From DAIOEK01 sp964648485 (GTDB taxonomy: Bacteria; Chloroflexota; Anaerolineae; Anaerolineales; Anaerolineaceae): a DNA stretch of 64,000 nucleotides. Position 1 is the first letter of the stretch; the number at the start of each line of letters is the position of its first letter. Position numbers and translations under genes: made by a program. The notes beneath the pieces were generated by a model. The model was not told the DNA's origin. It saw nothing but the letters and a program-made list of their open reading frames with translations, and ran no database searches. The stretch covers positions 1 to 64,000 of the forward strand of contig CAZYOF010000011.1 in NCBI GenBank assembly GCA_964648485.1, in the 5' to 3' direction. Positions 60,123-64,000 of the stretch are shown piece after piece.

Positions 60123-61067
60123 TTATTTAAACATATCACCGAGTGCCGAGTGGAAAAGGCGTAGTGCAGCTGGTGTTAGTAGAACAATCATCAGGCTCGG
60201 GAAAATTAAACCAGCCATTGGAATTAACATCTTAATAGGTGCCTTATGTGCTTCTTCTTCAGCCATCTGCCGCCTCTTAATACGCATTTGGTCAGATTGT
60301 ATCCTTAATACCTTTGCCATGCTTACACCAAGCTGTTCACTCTGGATAACCGCGGCAACGAAACTGGTCATTTCAGGAATCCCGATCCGGTCTGACATAT
60401 CACGCAGAGCTTCTCTTCGTAGTTTTCCCAGCTGAATTTCACGGATAACTCTGCCGAAGGCGAGGGATATTTCATTTTCCCATTTTTCACTTACTTTTGC
60501 CATGGCAGCATCAAAGCCCAATCCAGCTTCCACGCAAATAGTCAACAGGTCTAGTGCATCAGGCATACCGCGTCTGACATCTTTTTGTCGACGAGCGATT
60601 TTGCTCGAAAGCCACATCTGTGGAAAATAAAACCCAAGGATGGTGAAACCGCCAACCAATAGCATAATCCTTCCGAGTGGCCAGTTGGTAGATGCAACAG
60701 TAAAAACCAGGATGAGCAAACCACCAAAAACAGCTGCTACACCAAACTGAAGCACCAGGATCATAGAAGGTTCCATTCTCCCTGGATTTCCCGCCAACTC
60801 CAGCTTCTTTTGGGTGCTCTGCAAAGCATTCTGTGGAGTAAACTTGGCAGCGATCTCACCCATTTTACGGGCGAGCGGATAGATAATTCGTTCAGTAAAC
60901 GGCTGTGAAAGCTCGATTTCTTCCAGGTTAACAGGACCTTCAAAGGTACTGAATTCTGCCAGACGCTTTTGCAATACATCTTCAGCATCCGGCATTCTCA
61001 CACCGATAATGATCAAAATTACCGCACCAATCAATACAATTCCAGCTAAAACTAAAAGTGCAATCAT
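60123..61067 (-). CDS. tadC: Tad pilus inner-membrane protein TadC
   Basis: Type II secretion F-domain protein, 314 residues. It has an N-terminal transmembrane helix, two central helices (about 100-150), and the GspF domain with DALDLLTICVEAGLGFDAAM and a final helix. GGAGGTAG precedes the ATG. It lies 21 bases after tadB; TadB and TadC form the inner-membrane platform of the Flp pilus motor. Confidence 0.93.
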   Translation of the reverse strand: MIALLVLAGIVLIGAVILIIIGVRMPDAEDVLQKRLAEFSTFEGPVNLEEIELSQPFTERIIYPLARKMGEIAAKFTPQNALQSTQKKLELAGNPGRMEPSMILVLQFGVAAVFGGLLILVFTVASTNWPLGRIMLLVGGFTILGFYFPQMWLSSKIARRQKDVRRGMPDALDLLTICVEAGLGFDAAMAKVSEKWENEISLAFGRVIREIQLGKLRREALRDMSDRIGIPEMTSFVAAVIQSEQLGVSMAKVLRIQSDQMRIKRRQMAEEEAHKAPIKMLIPMAGLIFPSLMIVLLTPAALRLFHSALGDMFK

Positions 61068-61088
61068 GGATGCTACCTCCGATTCACC

Positions 61089-62060
61089 TTATACCTCAAC
61101 ATCACCGATCTTATTCATTGCAACATAACCCATGCCAATCATCAATCCACCAACGCCCAGAGCGATGTAACCGCAGGGAACAGATTCGGGGCGGAAAAAC
61201 TCCATCATATATTCACGATTCAAGAGATAAAGAATGCCAATAACAAATAATGGCATCATAGAAAGAAAACGTCCTGAATACATAACCTGTGAAGTAAGAA
61301 CTCGAATTTCGCCTTTAATTCTTACACGTTCACGAATTGTATGTGAAATTGTATCAAGAATTTCCGCCAGATTACCGCCTACCTCACGTTGAACATTCAT
61401 GGCAGTGATAACCAGATCAAGATCGTCACTGGGTATACGGCGTAAAAGATTATCCAGCGCCCGCTCTGTTGGCACACCCAATGAGATTTCCTGAACAACA
61501 CGGCGGAATTCATCCGCGATAGGATTGGGCATCTCACGGCTGACAGCTTCCATGGCTTGCAAGTTGGAATAACCTGCCCGTAAACCATTGACCATCAGGT
61601 TCAACATATCTGCCAGCTGATTATCAAATCTCACCAGACGTTTTGATTGTTCTCTTTTCACATAAATTCTTGGAAGATATGCGCCAAAGACCGCTCCGAC
61701 AACAGCCATTAAGATGGATTGCGAGCCTATGAAATAGCCCACCACAGCCGTTGCAAAGGAAGCTATCACCATGACGGCAATATACTCACCAGGTTTAAAC
61801 TTCAAGTCAGCCCGGGCTAATTCTTTAGCAATCCGTTCGCCCATGGTTGATTTCTCAACCTGTTTTGTCAGCCAGTCAGTTAATGGTGATTGTTTTACTG
61901 CTTCTTCGGTTTGGGCATAATGCGCTTCATCTTCGATATATCTTCCGAGACGCTCTTCAACAAGTGTTCGCTCACTCGATACAGAGATGATAATTCCCAT
62001 GATGAGTAAAATGAAGGCAATTGCACTTCCAACAATCAGTATCAGGGTTAGACCTGTCAT
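61089..62060 (-). CDS. tadB: Tad pilus inner-membrane protein TadB
   Basis: Second GspF-domain platform protein, 323 residues. It has helices at about 7-28 and 95-135, then the core DNQLADMLNLMVNGLRAGYSNLQAME, VQREVGGNLAEILDTI and two C-terminal helices. AAAGGAT precedes the ATG. The order cpaE-cpaF-tadB-tadC is the usual Tad arrangement. Confidence 0.94.
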   Translation of the reverse strand: MTGLTLILIVGSAIAFILLIMGIIISVSSERTLVEERLGRYIEDEAHYAQTEEAVKQSPLTDWLTKQVEKSTMGERIAKELARADLKFKPGEYIAVMVIASFATAVVGYFIGSQSILMAVVGAVFGAYLPRIYVKREQSKRLVRFDNQLADMLNLMVNGLRAGYSNLQAMEAVSREMPNPIADEFRRVVQEISLGVPTERALDNLLRRIPSDDLDLVITAMNVQREVGGNLAEILDTISHTIRERVRIKGEIRVLTSQVMYSGRFLSMMPLFVIGILYLLNREYMMEFFRPESVPCGYIALGVGGLMIGMGYVAMNKIGDVEV

Positions 62061-62105
62061 AAGCTTATCCTTTGTAAATCGAATTCGTTGATAGCCATGA
62101 TCCTT

Positions 62106-63512
62106 CTATTTACGCATATTTGTACCAATACCAAAGATTTGTGGTGGTAGACGAATGCCTGATGCTTCAATCTTTTCCATGAATTTCGGTCGTAAACCGG
62201 TTGGTTTCAATCTACCCACCACTTTCCCATTTTCATAACCCTGTAAATCAAAAGCGAAAATATCCATCGTTGTAATCACATCACCTTCCATACCAGAAAC
62301 TTCGGTGATGCTTGTAATTTTACGGGTACCATCTCGCATACGGTCCTGATGGATAACTAAATCAATAGCAGATGATATCTGCTCTCGAATAGCCCGAACT
62401 GGTAGATCCATACCAGCCATCAACACCATCGTTTCCAAACGGGATAAGGTATCACGCGGACTGTTTGAGTGCGCCGTGGTCATGGAACCATCATGACCGG
62501 TATTCATCGCCTGGAGCATGTCCAGCGCCGCTTCATCACGAATCTCACCTACGACAATCCGGTCAGGGCGCATTCGGAGGGCATTAATCACCAATTGACG
62601 GATGGTTACTTCACCTTTTCCTTCAATGTTTTGCGGGCGTGATTCCAGGGTAACCACGTGCTCCTGTCTTAATTGAAGCTCGGCTGCGTTTTCAATGGTA
62701 ACAATACGTTCATCCCCCGGAATGAAACCGGAAAGAATGTTTAATAATGTTGTTTTACCCGAACCGGTACCGCCTGAAATGACTACATTCAACCTTGATT
62801 CAACGCAGGCTTTTAGAAAAACCATGCATTCCTGTGTGGAAGACCCATACTGGATAAGTTGGTCAACTGTAATTGGATTCTTGGAAAATTTTCGGATGGT
62901 CAACACCGGACCCACCAGTGAGATGGGTGGAATGACTGCATTCACACGGGAACCATCAGGTAAGCGGGCGTCCACATATGGGCTGGATTCATCCACACGC
63001 CTGCCAAGTGGTGCCACAATACGATCTATGATGCGCATCACATGGTCATTAGATTCAAATGCACTCGGTTCGCGCGTAATCTTTCCCGCTCGTTCAATAT
63101 AGAGTTTACTCGCGCCGTTTACCATGATTTCTGTTATGGTGGCATCTTCCAGAAGTCGCTGGAGTGGTCCAAAACCAAGAATTTCTGCACTGATCTGCTC
63201 AAACAGCCGGCTTTTCTCTTGCCGCCCTAAAATAATATTCTCTTCAACCAGAATCTGTTCAAACAAAGTCCAAATCGTCTTCTTGACTTCGTCAACTTTG
63301 CTTACATCCGTAGTTGGATCCATTTCAGCCAGGAGTTTATTCTGAACCCTGGTTTTGAGATCCATTAAAGTATCCTGCGCACCTGAAGGTACGAAGGGTG
63401 ATACCCATTTTTGTTGTAGCGGTGAAGTTGGGGTCTTAGGTGCTTGCGGATTTTGTCCATCTCCACTGGGAAGGCTACCTGATCCGCTGCCGATTCTCGA
63501 TAGTAATGACAT
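62106..63512 (-). CDS. cpaF: Tad pilus assembly ATPase CpaF/TadA
   Basis: Hexameric secretion ATPase of 468 residues. A Pro/Gly/Ser-rich N-terminal tail (about 1-40) precedes the N-domain. Walker A is ISGGTGSGKTTLLN (about 246-259), then the Asp box, Walker B in VVGEIRDEAALDML and the His box TGHDGSMTTAHSNS. CGGAG precedes the ATG. It powers assembly of the Flp pilin encoded at 7.2 kb, an inferred partnership. Confidence 0.96.
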   Translation of the reverse strand: MSLLSRIGSGSGSLPSGDGQNPQAPKTPTSPLQQKWVSPFVPSGAQDTLMDLKTRVQNKLLAEMDPTTDVSKVDEVKKTIWTLFEQILVEENIILGRQEKSRLFEQISAEILGFGPLQRLLEDATITEIMVNGASKLYIERAGKITREPSAFESNDHVMRIIDRIVAPLGRRVDESSPYVDARLPDGSRVNAVIPPISLVGPVLTIRKFSKNPITVDQLIQYGSSTQECMVFLKACVESRLNVVISGGTGSGKTTLLNILSGFIPGDERIVTIENAAELQLRQEHVVTLESRPQNIEGKGEVTIRQLVINALRMRPDRIVVGEIRDEAALDMLQAMNTGHDGSMTTAHSNSPRDTLSRLETMVLMAGMDLPVRAIREQISSAIDLVIHQDRMRDGTRKITSITEVSGMEGDVITTMDIFAFDLQGYENGKVVGRLKPTGLRPKFMEKIEASGIRLPPQIFGIGTNMRK

Positions 63513-63535
63513 TTTTTTACAACTCCGCTCTCGTA

Positions 63536-64000
63536 TTAATACTTACCAACGGTTTTTTCTATTTCCGCATTTTCAAGTTTTTTCAACTTCTCTTTAACAA
63601 TATCGGCAAGTAACTGCATACTTTTACCTATTGGTTGGGCTTTATTATCAATCATAAAAGGAACACCGGTATTAATGGAATTTAAGACAATGCGTTCTTC
63701 GAATGGAATAATGGCATTGATCTCCTGTTTTAAGCTCTCTCCAATCTTTTCCGGTAAGAGGGCAATCCTTTTATCATACTTATTCATTATGAATATAACA
63801 CGCTGGCGTCCGATTTGGAATTGGTCAACAAGGGTCAGGAATGTCTTTGCATTCTTGATGGCCGGTATTTCCTGGGTGGTGATAAGGAGCAAGGTGTCGC
63901 AAACTTCAATCGCATCTAATACGGTCTCGGTCAGATGTGATTCGGTATCAATGACAATGTAATCGTAAATAGATCTTAAATAATTGATGACCTGCTTAAA
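63536..64000 (-). CDS. cpaE: Tad pilus CpaE/TadZ-like P-loop ATPase, 5' part cut off
   Basis: The frame stays open to the window edge, so this is the last 154 residues of a longer gene. The visible part, YDYIVIDTESHLTETVL then LLLITTQEIPAIKNAKTF, is the switch-II side and following core of a MinD/CpaE-type ATPase, ending with ADIVKEKLKKLENAEIE. TadZ/CpaE localises the pilus apparatus. The Walker A motif and receiver-like N-terminus lie outside the window. A TTG at 63892 should not be taken as the start. Confidence 0.9.
   Translation of the reverse strand, partial: FKQVINYLRSIYDYIVIDTESHLTETVLDAIEVCDTLLLITTQEIPAIKNAKTFLTLVDQFQIGRQRVIFIMNKYDKRIALLPEKIGESLKQEINAIIPFEERIVLNSINTGVPFMIDNKAQPIGKSMQLLADIVKEKLKKLENAEIEKTVGKY

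Noticed and set aside
1..64000. CRISPR array, insertion sequence or replication origin
   Set aside because: No regularly spaced repeats, transposase-like frame, flanking inverted repeats, or DnaA-box cluster were found in the window.

Overview
The window looks like chromosome from an anaerobic bacterium of the phylum Chloroflexota, most likely class Anaerolineae. This is inferred from gene content, not from a marker gene. It carries a fused transaldolase/glucose-6-phosphate isomerase, a baseplate-J-like membrane protein, a two-gene pair I cannot place in any family, a Tad-type pilus system with a lone Flp pilin, a split-P-protein glycine cleavage system and a sodium-pumping biotin decarboxylase. 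Base composition and gene density are even, and I see no insertion sequence, prophage or CRISPR array. The only RNA gene found is tRNA-Arg(TCT).

Layout. 0-3.5 kb: a PAS-GAF-HD-GYP sensor, then an acyltransferase/lipid kinase pair. 3.5-7.1 kb: a strong promoter, a tandem glycine riboswitch and gcvH-gcvPA-gcvPB, without gcvT. 7.1-10.4 kb: a 47-residue Flp pilin, exonuclease III, a receiver protein, a DUF192 protein and a LysM/M23 peptidase. 10.4-20.8 kb: a DUF2877 gene divergent from a three-subunit molybdenum hydroxylase, followed by a complete four-subunit Na+-translocating decarboxylase (alpha, delta, biotin carrier, beta), a cyclase-family hydrolase and a GNAT-like protein. Three terminators split this block into units that together look like a catabolic locus conserving energy as a sodium gradient. 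20.8-23.6 kb: an OsmC-family gene with an in-frame UGA at the expected reactive-cysteine position and a SECIS-like hairpin just downstream (a probable selenoprotein), the unknown pair, and the tRNA. 23.6-34.3 kb: ADP-ribosylglycohydrolase, Hsp20, Lon, a receiver protein, a PHP-AlbA protein, an acetyltransferase, a MogA-like protein, EF-P, a HAD hydrolase and FtsH.

34.3-45.7 kb: acyl-CoA synthetase, MiaA, YraN, a CinA-like protein with a decayed C-terminus, an amidohydrolase fused to a CYTH-like domain, the glycogen genes glgA-glgC-malQ, and an EamA transporter. 45.7-56.3 kb: superoxide dismutase plus ferredoxin; on the minus strand polyphosphate glucokinase, MltG, YqgF, the baseplate-J-like protein, then the pentose-phosphate set (tal-pgi, rpiB, tkt) and a metal-binding HMA protein. 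56.4-59.3 kb: folate genes (pteridine-reductase-like SDR, folB, folK, convergent folE) and a hibernation factor. 59.4-64.0 kb: a ComF-like protein and tadC, tadB, cpaF and a cpaE/tadZ gene cut by the window edge; these could assemble the pilin encoded at 7.2 kb.

The two most notable items are the probable selenocysteine OsmC protein and the molybdenum hydroxylase/sodium-pump decarboxylase/cyclase locus, whose substrate cannot be read from sequence.
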